64,000 nt of DNA from the NCBI RefSeq assembly GCF_964188355.1, contig NC_134188.1:25635536-25699535 (forward strand), written 5' to 3'. Source of the stretch: Buteo buteo (lineage: Eukaryota > Chordata > Aves > Accipitriformes > Accipitridae). Made by a program: the position numbers and the translations under genes. The notes beneath the pieces were generated by a model. It was given only the letters and a program-made list of their open reading frames with translations. It did not search any database and was not told where the DNA came from. Below are positions 49,601 through 61,318 of the stretch, piece after piece. Position 1 is the stretch's first letter, and every line of letters starts with the position of its first letter.

Positions 49601-49659
49601 TGCTATCAAAAATCAGGGAAGACTTTGTAGTCTATACTGTCGAGTGAATGCAGGAATGA

Positions 49660-49714
49660 TGTTTGGACTACATGACCTTTAAAGGTCCCTTCCAATGCAA
49701 ACCATTCCATGATT
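49660..49714 (+). mobile_element. Short CR1 3'-tail relic
   Basis: About 55 bases resembling the CR1 terminus: TTGGACTACATGACC, TTTAAAGGTCCCTTCCAATG, then CAAACCATTCCATGATTC. Older and more diverged than the other CR1 copies here. Confidence 0.75.
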
Positions 49715-50597
49715 CCCCAAATGGCTGGAGTTTCCATCCTGTCCCCTTTAGTGCCAGTGGTCCTCCTTTTGCCTTAGGACAATAGTTTATTGCTTGTAGC
49801 CAGCAGTTTTCTCACCATCCATGGACTTCTAAGTGGTTCGTGAGAAGTACCCAAGCAAAGTAGTCTTGTATCTGTACACTTATTTTCACTATAATGTACC
49901 TTGCAGGTAGTTTGGAGGCTGATTTTAAATGTCGCTATAAAAGATGACATGTGACTTTAGGCTGGTTTAATATTCAAGCTACACCTTCTTATGGAAAATG
50001 CCAAGAAACTCAGGACTGAGGTGGAAATGCCATGGAAAAAGCAGAGGATATGTCCAGAGCCTCTTCCATGAGCACCTGCTAAATGACCGTGCTGTTTGTC
50101 CTGGTATTCTGGCTCACATAACTCTAAATTTAGTCTTCAGCCTGCAGGCCCTTTGAGAGTCCTCAGGAAGAGAAGTGTTGAGGCTGAGTTGTTCAGAGCT
50201 GACTGCAGGACTGAACAACACTTCCCATTCAGTTGGAGCATCTCAGGCTCCATTAGTGTATTGCTGTTGCTGTGCTGCTCTTGCGTACCTTAGAGAAGTG
50301 CCTGGTTCCTGCTGACCACGGGCAGATGTGGAGTTGGCTTTGATTTAGGCCATTTGGTCACTGCCAATGCTTCTGTTTCAGAGATGGGAAACTGCAGAAT
50401 TGGACTGGGTTTGGAGGTGGCAAGCCCAGCTTTGGTACACAAGGACCATTAAGATTTGTGCTCTTCACCCAAAGTAGACATCATTTTGGCCAGACTGCTA
50501 CAGTGCAAGGCACCATAGGGTCCTCCTCTGTGCCTTATCCTGGGCAATCCTGCTCGAGAGATCAGATAATCTGATTTATGCTTCTCTTCCCTTCCAG

Positions 50598-50740
50598 ATG
50601 TCAACAGTTGGCTGCTCACCTTCGGGTTCCAGCTACACAACGTCATCCCCGGCTACCCCAAGCCAGACATGGATGCAATAGAGCCGTCCTATGAGCTAAT
50701 CCACACACAGATGAAAACCCAAGAATGGGACAATAGCAAG
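50598..50740 (+). CDS. TENM4: TENM4 exon H: linker after the barrel, start of the toxin-like region
   Basis: A 143-nt exon that completes an Asp codon (G|AT), encodes residues 1198-1244 and ends in phase 0 after EWDNSK. Motifs are VNSWLLTFGFQLHNVIPGYP, KPDMDAIEPSYEL and IHTQMKTQEWDNSK. In teneurin structures this part runs from inside the barrel out to the C-terminal toxin-like domain. The donor (GTGATC) is weak: it has no G at +5. Reading through adds 50 codons before a stop. The next exon starts SILGVQCEVQKQ, as expected for the family. Confidence 0.95.
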
Positions 50741-51437
50741 GTGATCCATGCAACTCCATACTGTATCTCACACCCTTATCAGCAAATTATCCAGTTGCAA
50801 TCATTATTAAGAAAACCTCTATCAGCGTGTTCTCCCAGATACTCTGGGATATTGAGTGAGTCCATCCCCATCAGAGTAATGAAAACTGACTGAATAATCA
50901 CATTTTAAGTTCCTTACTGCCATGGTGCTTTTTCATGTGATATTTTCTGGTGGTTGCTCAATGGAATGGTGTGTTACTGTCTCTTTTTCCCACAGGAGGC
51001 TATGTTATCACATATTGCAGGCTAAGTTCAAGGCCTTTGCACCAAGAATTCTTGGAAGTGGAGAAAAAGCAAATCTTAATATGGAATCAGTTTCTACAGA
51101 TATTTTTTCTAGAAACTTACTCAGTCTGGTTTAAAACGTCTTAAACAACAAGTCCCAGTACATCCCTAGGAAACTGTTCTGCATTGCAGTGGGTCTCAGC
51201 AGAAAGAAGTTTTAGATGATAGTTAACTTTCATTTTACCTGACTGGGTTTAATCCCGAGTCACCGTGTCCTGCTTTTAACAACAGGCATGCATCAGAAGC
51301 CATTTTGGTAGATGCTGGCACAAGATTCAGTGATGCAATTGGCAAGAGAAAAGCTTTTACAGCCCAATCAGTTCCCCCTTTCTTCCGGTTGGGAATTATT
51401 CAGCTGAAAGATGGAGGCAGCGCTGTTAAAGGTTAGC

Positions 51438-51545
51438 ACACTGGGTCAGGATCCGAGAGCCCTGGGTTACTCCCAGCCTACTGCTTATCGGTTGTATGAC
51501 CTTGAAGAAGTCATTTACCTTTCGGGATGCTCTTTCATCTCCTAG
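51438..51545 (+). mobile_element. Old MIR/L2-like SINE relic
   Basis: Matches the core order GAGAGCCCTGGGTTACTCCC, then GCCTACTGCTTATCGGTTGT, ATGACCTTGAAGAAGTCATT, TACCTTTCGGG and TTTCATCTCC. Compare the MIR core with 'CTGTGTGACCTTGGGCAAGTC' and 'CTCATCTG'. Strongly diverged. Confidence 0.6.
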
Positions 51546-52356
51546 CCTGATTTTGTTCTGGGGTTGCTTTCATCTGTTTAGTCCAAATCCTCTTTAGTCT
51601 GAATTCCTGCTTGCGGTTCCTGTGTATTCAAACATCACGAGAGCAGTGAGGCACCAATGTGCTTGGGGAGATCACAATATGCTCTTAACATTTCTGCTAA
51701 TAAAATGATAACAGTAGGAAATGGAACTGATTCCAGCTGCCCTCCTAGCCTCTTTATCTATGAGTTCACTGAAATCTCACTGTCCTGCAGCAGATTCTTG
51801 AGGTCCTGTATGCATATTAAACCAGGAGGTAAAATACAGTGTCACACTTCCCAAACCACAAAAGGTATCACTCAGAGGTATGAACAAGATACCGTGCATT
51901 AATAAAATAGTCATGTGTCAGTCCATCCTTGGTATTCAGCCTCATAGCTATGGTGAAGACAAGCTAAAAAAGTATCAGCTTCAGCTTCAGCGAGAGATTT
52001 ATGTTAAGACGTATTATTTTATAATAGAGAGGGACCAAAAGAGCTATGCCTTTTCCTACCATGGCTGAGTTGATGCTTGAAAACCATTACACCGCAGTAA
52101 CTCGGTTGTGTTTTGGAGCTCAGAGACTCTTTTGTTTCTCACTTCCTTGGATTAAACAATAAAATGCTAATAGAGATGATTTCTGTAATGAGCAATAGCC
52201 TCAGGATTTTTCGTTCGCTCTGATGTGACACAGTGTCCCCAGGCAAAGCTGTACAGGAGAAGGCAAACAGGGGAGGCTCATTCAGAGACCGCACAAAAGA
52301 TTGTCTCTGAATTGTTATGTGCAGTAGATAATAACTCTCGCAGAACCACAATAGAA

Positions 52357-52436
52357 ATTATTATTAGTGGTAGTGTTATTATTATTATATCATTATTATT
52401 ATATCATTATTTTATCATTAGTTCATTATTATTAGA
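52357..52436. repeat. Imperfect ATT-type microsatellite
   Basis: Runs of ATT and ATTATTATATC units with GT-containing interruptions, about 80 bases. Confidence 0.85.
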
Positions 52437-53892
52437 CATATTGAATAGCCAAGTAACTTGAGTGGCAGCTTGAGATGAAAACTGACACTTGCTCATGCAG
52501 GCAGCTGAGCTGGAAATAAAACCAAGGAGCCCTCCCTTCCATCCACCCATTTTAGGTGAATCTGCCTGACTAAGCAATAAGAATAAAAGAAAATCTCCAT
52601 GTCCCCTTCAGGTTTTTAAAGCAAGAAGCTGCAGTGAGGACTGTGCAGGGACCTGCTTGGTAAAAGAGGGCTTTATGCAGCCGTCGTGCTTCCAGATGAG
52701 TCACTTTACACTCAAGTGTTGAAAGTGGAATTTAACCATTGCAGGCTGTTTCATATTCTTCCCCTGTGTTATGACAGCAACAAAACATGACCATTTTTAT
52801 TTTAGTCTACAGTTTCAGGATCATGCTGTGATAGCGAGTGGCTCTCAAATGCTATAGAGCAGGATTCCCTTCCTTTCTGTCACACCCAGCATATTGTAGG
52901 CATATATTTGCATAAAATAAATTCATTCACATATGATAACTGAACACACGATCCATTTTCTCCTACGCCTATCCATGCATCCAACACTGATGTTTCACAT
53001 GTAGTTCTGTTCACTCCCAACCCTTCCAGCTGCACATACATGCTCCCAGACACAGTCCAGCCCTTCTTCCTACTGGTTGTCTCTGTATTTATTGATGAAG
53101 CATGTGGAGGAAAATACAAATTTTTGAAAATTTCACATAGCAAATGACAGAATTAAACAAAGTTAAATGGAAGCTCAGGAAATATTTTCAGATAATAAGA
53201 CTAATCAAACTGTGAAATGGTCTTCCAGAGCATATGGAGTAAGCTCCAGATCTTTTGTCATTTAAAAGTAGCTTGGACAAGGCACTGAACAATGCCCATC
53301 CTGCCTGGAGTCCAGGGCTCGTCACTGAATGATATAAAACCGCTTTCTCATCTCCATGTCTTCCGATCCCTGGTTTCTCTGGGTCACATACCTCCTCGCA
53401 AAAGACCAAAGTAAATTTGAGTTACTCCACTGGCTTCGCTGATCAAAGCTGTGGCCCAGCAGATTGAGTCAGTTCTTTTATTAGAGAGGAATGAACAACA
53501 GAGGCATGACAGCAAAGCAACTAACTCCACATAAATGACTGCTTCGTATCTCTTCAGAGTGCATAACCAGAAGGCCCTAGCATCTCCTTCCAAAACACTG
53601 TTGGTACTTGCCTTGCAGGGCTGCAAGATGGGAGAGATAATTCTGACTTTGAGCATCCACCAGCTCAGAAACAGCCAGCGTGTCATAAACCTCGCACTAA
53701 CCCCCTGCAGCTCTGGAGTGACATTTAAAATCCAATACTCTGTTGTGCAGCAGTTTCCCCCCCTTCTCCCTACGACCATGAGGCTGTCACTAAATTGTTT
53801 GTTGAACAAGTTCAGTGTTATTGGCCACCCGGGGACTCTGGGTGACCTCTGGCATATTGTGGAGCTGCTGCACCTGAATCCAATTTCTCTTC

Positions 53893-53911
53893 TTTTTTTT
53901 TTTTTTTTTTT
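53893..53911. repeat. Homopolymer T tract (19 nt)
   Basis: Longest single-base run in the window; flanked by CTCTTC and CTCCTTTCCC, so part of a pyrimidine-rich stretch of about 45 bases. Confidence 0.9.
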
Positions 53912-56900
53912 CTCCTTTCCCTTTTGTCTTGTTGAACTGTCAGGTAATTGCTGGAGCCAGAACAACTCTATTTGCAGGGAGGGGTGTTTTGGAGTCAGCG
54001 CTTATATTGTTAACAACCTCATATTATTAACTACCTTTTTCTCCATCCCATGAGCGCCGTGCCTCCAGGAAGGGTCCTGTTTTCTTCAGTGCCCGTTACA
54101 GGCTGTGCTGGAGGAGCAGGTTTTGGCATCCCTCACGGAGCAGCATTTTGGAGGCAAGGGCTGCTTTGGGATGCTCAGCCAGGGAGTGAGCTGTAGGGCT
54201 GTGCTTTCTGGCAGAGCTTCTCCCAAGGACAATCTGTTTGAGGGACTGGCTCTGCCAGTGTTCATCACTCAGGGAGGGCATCCTCACGTGGCGGGCGCTT
54301 TGTCCTGGGCTTGGGCCATCACGCTGTCTGCACGTCTGTCCATCAGCCCCTAGTTATGTTTTGCAAAAGCAGTGGCCAGTTTTTACTGGATCTGATGCCG
54401 AGAAAGGAGTTGAAGTCTCAAAGACGTTAATCTCTTGAAGCTTTATGAAAATAGATGAGCAAGGGAAGGAGGCAAATCCTCTTATTTCCCCACAGATGGC
54501 AATCTGCTTGATGAGCTCAACTTCGTTATCCCCCTGCAGCTGTGTACACCGGCAGGGTGGAGGAGAGACCTGTCCCCTAAGCCCAAGAGCTGGTGCTTGT
54601 CTTTCACTGCTAACCAATCACCATCTACATCACTGGGCTCGCTGGCCAATCACTCACCTCGGTTGTCCCACCTGCATTCTTGGTTGGCAGGTTTCTAAGC
54701 AGGCAGGTTGCCCCTCGGCCAACCAGCGCGCAGTGCGGCCGTGCTGATGGGTAGGCGCCTGCGAGGTTCTCGGGGTTGACGGGCTCCTCCTGCACCTCCA
54801 CCAGCTGGGATTTGGTGGGGGACACCCAAACGGGGACTCGTCTTCAGGTGATGGCCAGGTGGAGTGGAGGGAAGAGGCTGATTTCCAAAGAATGGTTTTG
54901 TTAACAGAGAGCTAGGGCGTAACTAGGAAGAAGTTAATGAAGACGAATATTTTAGAGAAGTTATAACTTCCAAGCCTTTTGGAAGAAGTGGCTTTCTGCG
55001 TTGTATGCCATATGGCGGTAAGAGAAACACCTATCTGTGTATAACGGCACAAGGATATAGAGAAACTTGGAAACATGTTCACGTATTTCACATCTTGGAT
55101 CCTTGATGGGAAATTAAAGCTTTCAGTCTCACACTGGAAGGTGGTATTTAAAAACAACAGATGATAGTATCTGGCTATGGTATTTCAAATCCTCAAGAGG
55201 TGCCGGCAAAATGCAAGAGGCTATTCAGAGATCTCTGTAATGTGCTGTTCTCTTGAGCTCTGTGCAGCAGCGAACAAATGATGAAGGTCGTTCTCTTCTC
55301 TCCAATGGGTTGTTACTAGATAAAGTGAAATGTCACCTAAGGACATCTGATTAAAAAAGACTGTGAGGAAAAACAAACCCAGCATATTTGTCACTCACAT
55401 CTAGCAACAAATATTGAAATAACATAAATATGAATTCCCTCCTTTCTTCCGTAAAACTGGTTTTATGGATACCTTGGTTTACAGTTGCTAAAAGCAGCAG
55501 CATTTTTTAGAGAATACCACATGCCACTGCAGCCTTGGATGGAAATTTTCTGTTTCTCTTCCTTGCCAGTTCATTAAAATGAGTTCTAAGATGAAACAGA
55601 AATGGTAATTTCAAAGTCAGGGTTACACTGCCTCTTTGAACTACATATAATCTGTTTGCCTCCGCCCCTTTATATTCACAGCAGAGCATACAAGCTAGCT
55701 GTAGTCTGGTTTGCCTGAATTTGTTGGTTTGGGTGGGGTTTTTTTTTTTCTGTTGGATGTGTTTGCTTTTCCTTTAAAGGACTGCTGTTCCCAAATACAC
55801 TCTTTCATCAAAGAAACAGGCTCAAAAAGTCACTTCAAAGTCATCCTGGGCTCATTTTCAAGATAACAGAGATGTGTTTAGTTATTGTAATAGTTAAGTG
55901 ATGATGGTGTTCAGCACTACAGCTTTGCACGTGTCTGATCTCCTACTTTCCTATGTGACAAAAGGTAGGGAGAGCCCAGAAGGCCTGTAACCAGTCCCCA
56001 GTGGAAAACCCTTTGGATGTGATTTTGTTCTTGATTAAGACACCTAAATTTAGGTCTCTGGCTGTGAACTTGATATCCAAGCTTCCATTATAGCCAGCAG
56101 AGATCTACAATGAACTCAGTTGCTGGTGCCATTTGAGTTGAGTTTCCTGGACTTCCTCACGTCTACAGCATGGATTACCTGCATCCTTCTAGAGCAACAA
56201 CTGGTGGCCCAGCAGGGCTCCCCGTAGTGTCAAAATTGATACTCAGCATCACCCATTTGTCAGTGGAGCCCAAAGGACAGTTCAGATGATCAGCTGCTAG
56301 GAGTTAGGAGTGAATTCAAGACTAAGACATGTAGGTGTAGGTGTCTCCATGTGTGCACGCACTGTAGTTTGTCAACATCTAGTTCATACAGGCAGTGGAG
56401 CTCACTTAAAGGGCTGTCCACCTGCTAGGCATTAATTTTAGACCAAGCTGAACACACTGGAGGGTCCGTTGACTGTGCAAATTAGGGGTTCGATTCCGTT
56501 GCCCATACAGGGGCCAGGTAAGCAAAGTGGCCTCCAGGTGCAACTCCAGAAGGGCAAATATCTCCCAGGGCTTCTTCGGCTTCTCACTGCCCTGGGTGGA
56601 TGCTGAAGGCATTCTGGGGCATCTCAGATCACACTAGACATCTGTGTAGGGAAACTGAAACAGTCGTGCAGTCAACACTGACTATGATGTGCGTGAGAAG
56701 TGGGTGCTCAGCAGGCTGGGGCAGCCACAGATTGACAGGTAACTGCTCAGTTTCTTTGCCAACAAAGGTGGTTCAAGCCCCCAACTTCACAAACCTCCCA
56801 CCTACAGTGTCTCTAAGCCGGCACACGACTGGAGGTCAAGAGAGTCCTAATTCTGTGGTTTTGGTCAGCCATTTTATCTCTGTTTTAGCCACCAGGGAAC

Positions 56901-57843
56901 AGTGCCAGGGCCAGTCCTACGGTTGCACATGCAACATGAGAAATGCTTTCCCAGTATAGAGGAGATGTCCTGGATGGAGACCAAGAGGACACCAACAAGG
57001 CACTTGGCTTGGTATCCTATATGGGTGTCCTTAGGCAGGAACTGATAGTGTCATTGCTGTTAGATTATGTGTAATCCCTTAAACGTCCGCATCCTGGCAG
57101 TAGCAGGGTGGGTGCTGCTTATTTTCTTTCTAAATGGCATCCAGATGAACAGCGGAGCTGTGGAAATTGTATGACTTCATATAATATCACGAAGGCAGTA
57201 TGCAACTAGATCAAGGACAGGTCCAGTATTCTATTATTGGGTCATAAATTATAAACAAAACAAAACCCAAACCTTTAAAAATCAGGATTTCCTTTTATAA
57301 TGGGCCGTTACTGACATGAAATTCAAAGCTATGGAGAATTTGACCATAAAATGGAAAACTGAAAATTACCTCGGGCCAGAAGGTCCCAGGTACTGGGTTA
57401 TGGAGCTCGAGGAAGGTAGATCATGGCGTAGCTGTTGGCTGTGATACCTGTTGTACCACAGTATGTGCCAACCAGGCTACCATCCATCCTGAATTAGTGG
57501 CAAACCCAAGGACACCATCCACCCCTAAACTTTGTTGTACAACTCCTGTCCTCACAAGACTCCCTAATCTCATTTTAGAGTATGTCTCTACAACTAAGTA
57601 AAAGAAGTCAGACAAATCCCTGGCCCTGAGGCTAGGTAGACGTGACCTGTGGAGTTAGGAAACATGTCTTGGAGAAAGCAGTTGGAGGAGTTCAAAACCA
57701 AACCAGGAGTTAAAACAAAAATTATCCAGTGTGAATGATAAGAGGTGCAATACAATGTCTCACTCTCTTTAGCAGTATTTACTTTTAAAACTCTATAAAA
57801 TTGTATTATTTATAAAAGATTTCTTTTATATTTAGCAGTATAA

Positions 57844-57866
57844 ACATATGGTTACAAACCATATGT
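57844..57866. repeat. Short hairpin (10-bp arms, 3-nt loop)
   Basis: ACATATGGTT (57844-57853), loop ACA, AACCATATGT (57857-57866). Both arms contain the E-box-like CATATG. Confidence 0.9.
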
Positions 57867-59871
57867 CTCCCTTGTCCAAAGCACAGTAGATTGTCCTATG
57901 ACAGTGCCTATCTTGCAGCATCAGCAGGTTTTCAGAGCTTGTTGCAAACTCACTTTTCATTTGGGATCAGAAGAAAAGACAAGAAAGTGTTGTCCAGACC
58001 CGCTGGTTTGTTGGGGCAACCTAATTTGGAGGCACTCACAGGGGATCGATACCTAATGATTTGCTCAGAATTGAAAAAGCACTAGAGTTCCTGCAGCTCA
58101 TCAAGAATAAGCCGATGAAGACAAAATAGAAAGGGAATGGGGGAGATTCCAGGTAGGAATAATTCTCCCATGCCCAGTGCTGTCTGACCTCCCAGAGCTC
58201 CCTTCCCCACGGTGATAATTAGTAGATGGTGCAATTAATTCCAGGGACTCCTTATCGCTCAACTACTGGTAAACATGGTGATGTGTCCATAGATGGTGAT
58301 ATATAAATGACCACAGGACGTAGCAATGTAGTGCAGGAGACCTGATTTACATCCTTGAGCGAAGGAGCTCAGACCAAACGGTGATTCAGCGTAACTAATG
58401 AGAAATGCCTTTTCCCATCACTTCTAAAAGTTACTGAGCCAAGTTGGAAGAGCAATGATGTGGCATTGGGTAGTGGGACCACCTAGAGTCCATCCGTATG
58501 AGATGCACCTGAGAAGAATACCCCCCCCTTAAACCTCTTTGAGGAGGAAATAACTAACCAAGGCTGTGCAGTAGACACTTATTCAGAACAGTAAGTATTT
58601 CATGGAGCCTAGAAACCTAATTGCTCCATGTCCGTCATCGGTGACATCTGCATTAATTACGTCCATTTTTTACATAATTAGAGTACTCATGCAGTTGGCA
58701 GGGGACCTAGGCTCAGCTTCCTATCAGTCTGTTAATTATATCACTCTTTAGGCTGTGTGTGAGATCCTCCCCAGGCGGTAAGGGGAGAACCAGAAAGAGT
58801 TCCTCTTTCATAGGTGACTGGTTCCTGCTCCAACTACTATGCTGTTAATCAAAAGGCGAAAAGGAGGAGCTATGCCAGCCTGCTTGGCACTTGGAATAAA
58901 AGTCAGCCCTGGGTATTTTGATGCTTTGCCACTGCAAACGTGTTCTTGAACTTGTGTACCTCTGCTCCCTTATAGTTTTCTCCTTTATAGATCAAAACTG
59001 CTCATAACCTCTGAGTGAGTTGCAATGCTATATCTTTTATTTTATTTCTTTAATGCTTTGAGACCCTTCCCTGGAAATGGCCAGCATGGAAATGAGAGTT
59101 TATTTCCCTTCCCTTGCCATGTTATGAGACTTAGTTGAGAGGTCCACGCTGATATGCCTGCATCGTCTGAATTGTCTTCTTGCACCCAGGGAAGGATGTG
59201 AGCCTTTAGCTTGTGGATGGTTTAAGGCAATATCCTTCATAGATGTTAAATTTCCTCAAAATAATTGGAGTGCAGCAAACTTTTCTTTGTAGCCTATTTT
59301 TAATCCTGGATGTCATTACATTATTGAACTGAGCCATTGGCAGTGCCAGGAGAGTTTTGTCGTAGCATCCTCTTACTTGAAATTTGAGCAAATAATTGTT
59401 CATGAACAGGGGTCTGTAAGAAGCCTGCGCCGCCATGAATTGATAAAAGCATTTCCAAAGACATTTTGCAGTAATGATGAGCTGCTGACTCGCTGTGTGC
59501 TTGCTCCATTATACACTAACAGCAAAAGTGACTTTGTATTGTACCTGACTGCAAATGATCCAGGCTGTTGGCTCTCAGCAGTTTCGCTTCAGTATAAGCC
59601 AAAACTCGAGCATCAGGTGTGGCTGGCCTTATCTCAGGGCGTATGGCACTTTGTAGAGGGTTTGCAAGGAAATAGGAGTTGGATTTAGGGCCTTCCTTGA
59701 GTTTTGAACAACCTGCTTCGGCCAGGTTGAAATGGGATTCAGAGGGGTTGTGGCCACTTTGAGGGTCATGCCTGTTTTGCAGGGCTTTTGAAGATAGCAT
59801 AAGGAGTTACAAAGTGAAGTTAAACTAGAGGGAACTTTTACAAATACTTCCACACTTTTTCACAGAAAAAC

Positions 59872-59975
59872 TGAAAGCATTTTATAAAGCATCATGGCCA
59901 CAAGATGAATGATTTCTTATGTGCGGATGAAGAACATTGAAGCACAAAATAATTGCACATCCAAACTAGACCCTC
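59872..59975 (-). mobile_element. Probable MIR/L2-like relic, reverse orientation
   Basis: Read on +, the order is GCATTTTATAAAGCATCATG, then GATGAATGATTTCTTATGTG, CGGATGAAGAACATTGAAGC, and ACAAAATAATTGCACATCC. This mirrors the reverse complement of MIR-type elements (CAGATGGGGAAACTGAGGCAC, then GTTAAGTGACTTGCC). Weak but ordered similarity. Confidence 0.45.
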
Positions 59976-60265
59976 ATACCACTGAGGCAAAAAACCCTTT
60001 TTCTACATCTACATCCTTCAGTCTGTGATATTAAATACAGCTCAGTTTATTGAAACAATGAGCATTAGGGGGAATAACCTGACAACACCTTTTCCATTAA
60101 AAAGAAGTAAAAATCTGAAAAAAGGTGTTAAGGGGAAAAAAAAAATGGAGCTCCTCACGAGGTGTTTCCAGGATGTTCTGCTGGTCTCCAGCACACTATT
60201 AATGCCTTTGGATCACCAGGTTTCTCTTTCTAATACCTCTTTCTCTTCTTTCTCTCCCTGCTCAG

Positions 60266-61024
60266 TCAATTTTGGGGGTCCAGTGTGAAGTGCAGAAGCA
60301 GCTGAAGGCCTTCGTCACTCTTGAGCGCTTCGAACGGATCTACAGCTCCAGCATCGCCGGGTGCCGGCAGGTCAAGAAGAACAAGAACTTTGCCTCTGGA
60401 GGCTCTATCTTCGGCAAAGGCGTCAAGTTCGCCATGAAGGACGGGCGCGTGGCCACCGACATTATCAGTGTGGCCAACGAGGACGGGCGGAGGATCGCGG
60501 CCATCCTGAACAACGCCCATTACCTGGAGAACTTGCACTTCACCATCGATGGGGTGGACACGCACTATTTCATTAAGCAAGGGCCGTCGGAGGGCGACCT
60601 GTCCATCCTGGGCCTCAGCGGTGGGCGGAGGACCTTGGAGAACGGCGTGAACGTGACAGTGTCCCAGATCAACACAGTGCTAAGTGGAAGGACTAGACGT
60701 TACACGGACATCCAGCTCCAATACGGTGCGCTGTGCCTAAACACTCGCTACGGGACCACCTTGGACGAGGAGAAGGCCCGTGTCCTGGAGCTGGCCCGAC
60801 AGCGCGCTGTAGCCCAAGCTTGGTCCCGGGAACAGCAGAGACTGCGGGATGGGGAGGAGGGTATTCGCTCGTGGACAGAAGGGGAGAAGCAACAAGTGCT
60901 AAACACGGGCCGGGTACAGGGCTACGACGGCTATTTTGTGATCTCAGTGGAGCAGTACCCTGAACTCTCAGACAGCGCCAACAACATCCACTTCATGAGA
61001 CAGAGCGAAATGGGCAGAAGGTGA
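60266..61024 (+). CDS. TENM4: TENM4 terminal exon I: toxin-like C-terminal domain and TCAP
   Basis: A 759-nt last exon in phase 0: 252 codons plus TGA (61022-61024), residues 1245-1496. It starts SILGVQCEVQKQLKAFVTLE and has a variable patch around LERFERIYSSSIAGCRQVKK. It continues through IFGKGVKFAMKDGR, ISVANEDGRRIAAILNNAHY, LENLHFTIDGVDTHYF, GVNVTVSQ and GRTRRYTDIQLQYGAL. The Arg/Glu-rich helix LDEEKARVLELARQRAVAQA comes next, then the TCAP segment. This region descends from the C-terminal toxin part of bacterial RHS proteins (Tox-GHH family). Where that family has Gly-His-His, this copy appears to read GYDGYF, suggesting loss of the catalytic histidines (inference). The exon is GC- and CpG-rich compared with the others. 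The end, QSEMGRR, supports TENM4. Confidence 0.96.
   Translation, partial: SILGVQCEVQKQLKAFVTLERFERIYSSSIAGCRQVKKNKNFASGGSIFGKGVKFAMKDGRVATDIISVANEDGRRIAAILNNAHYLENLHFTIDGVDTHYFIKQGPSEGDLSILGLSGGRRTLENGVNVTVSQINTVLSGRTRRYTDIQLQYGALCLNTRYGTTLDEEKARVLELARQRAVAQAWSREQQRLRDGEEGIRSWTEGEKQQVLNTGRVQGYDGYFVISVEQYPELSDSANNIHFMRQSEMGRR
60890..61021 (+). other. TENM4: Teneurin C-terminal associated peptide (TCAP-4-like) segment
   Basis: Within the last exon, 41 codons from QQVLNTGRVQGYDGYF to HFMRQSEM (60890-61012) are followed by GRR (61013-61021) and the stop. TCAPs are described as 40-41-residue peptides with limited similarity to CRF-family peptides that act on stress-related behaviour and cell metabolism. 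The Gly-Arg-Arg end looks like a peptide amidation/processing site. The upstream boundary follows EGEK, a single basic residue, so release of a free peptide is less obvious from the sequence. In known teneurin structures this segment is packed in the toxin-like domain. Confidence 0.85.
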
Positions 61025-61292
61025 CAGAGAGGGTCGATGCGGTGACTTCTTGCCAAAGACAGCTACTCTTTTGTGGCCACTTACCTGACTGTGTTGTACT
61101 CAATCCTTTTTCTAAACTGAACAAGGCGGGGGGGGAGGAAAATAGAAAGAGAAGGAATAATACGGTTGCACTGTAACTCATGCAACATACTTTTTTTTTC
61201 CCTCTTTAATTTGGCCTTCACGCGTTTTTTGCAATGAACAGAAGGTATATTTTGCCGTAGTGTGATCACAGTGAAATTTACTGTCTCTTGTC

Positions 61293-61318
61293 CTTTTTGT
61301 TTTGTTTTGTTTTGTTTT
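61293..61318. repeat. (GTTTT)n short tandem repeat in the 3' UTR
   Basis: Four to five copies of GTTTT after TCCTTTTT, followed by CCCCCC. Confidence 0.9.

Larger units (their letters stand above)
44711..50597 (+). other. TENM4: TENM4 intron G-H
   Basis: 5.9 kb. Dominated at its left by the degenerate CR1 with ORF2 remnants (about 45148-46612); a second short CR1 tail lies near 49660-49714. The remainder holds no gene I can support; many frames are open by chance around 47.9-49.1 kb. The acceptor is TTCTCTTCCCTTCCAG, with AG at 50596-50597. Confidence 0.85.
50741..60265 (+). other. TENM4: TENM4 intron H-I (last intron)
   Basis: 9.5 kb. Contains an old MIR/L2-like relic (51438-51545), an ATT-rich microsatellite (52357-52436), a T19 run (53893-53911), a 10-bp-arm hairpin (57844-57866), a homeodomain-motif-rich stretch (about 58620-58760) and a probable reverse-orientation MIR/L2-like relic (59872-59975). 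An exact tRNA B-box-like string occurs at 56487-56497 without a tRNA around it. No exon is supported. Confidence 0.83.

Noticed and set aside
53384..53965. 193-codon open frame on the - strand
   Set aside because: Runs through the T19 tract and intronic sequence; the translation is low-complexity there and matches no family I know.
56030..56350. Stretch starting CACCTAAATTTAGGT that looked like part of an avian interspersed repeat
   Set aside because: No second copy in the window and no boundary or family that I could name, so not annotated.
56440..56510. Exact tRNA B-box-like string (GGTTCGATTCC) at 56487-56497
   Set aside because: The T-arm pairs poorly, no A box is found at the right distance and no acceptor stem closes around it. 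Not a tRNA gene; at most a remnant of a tRNA-derived repeat.
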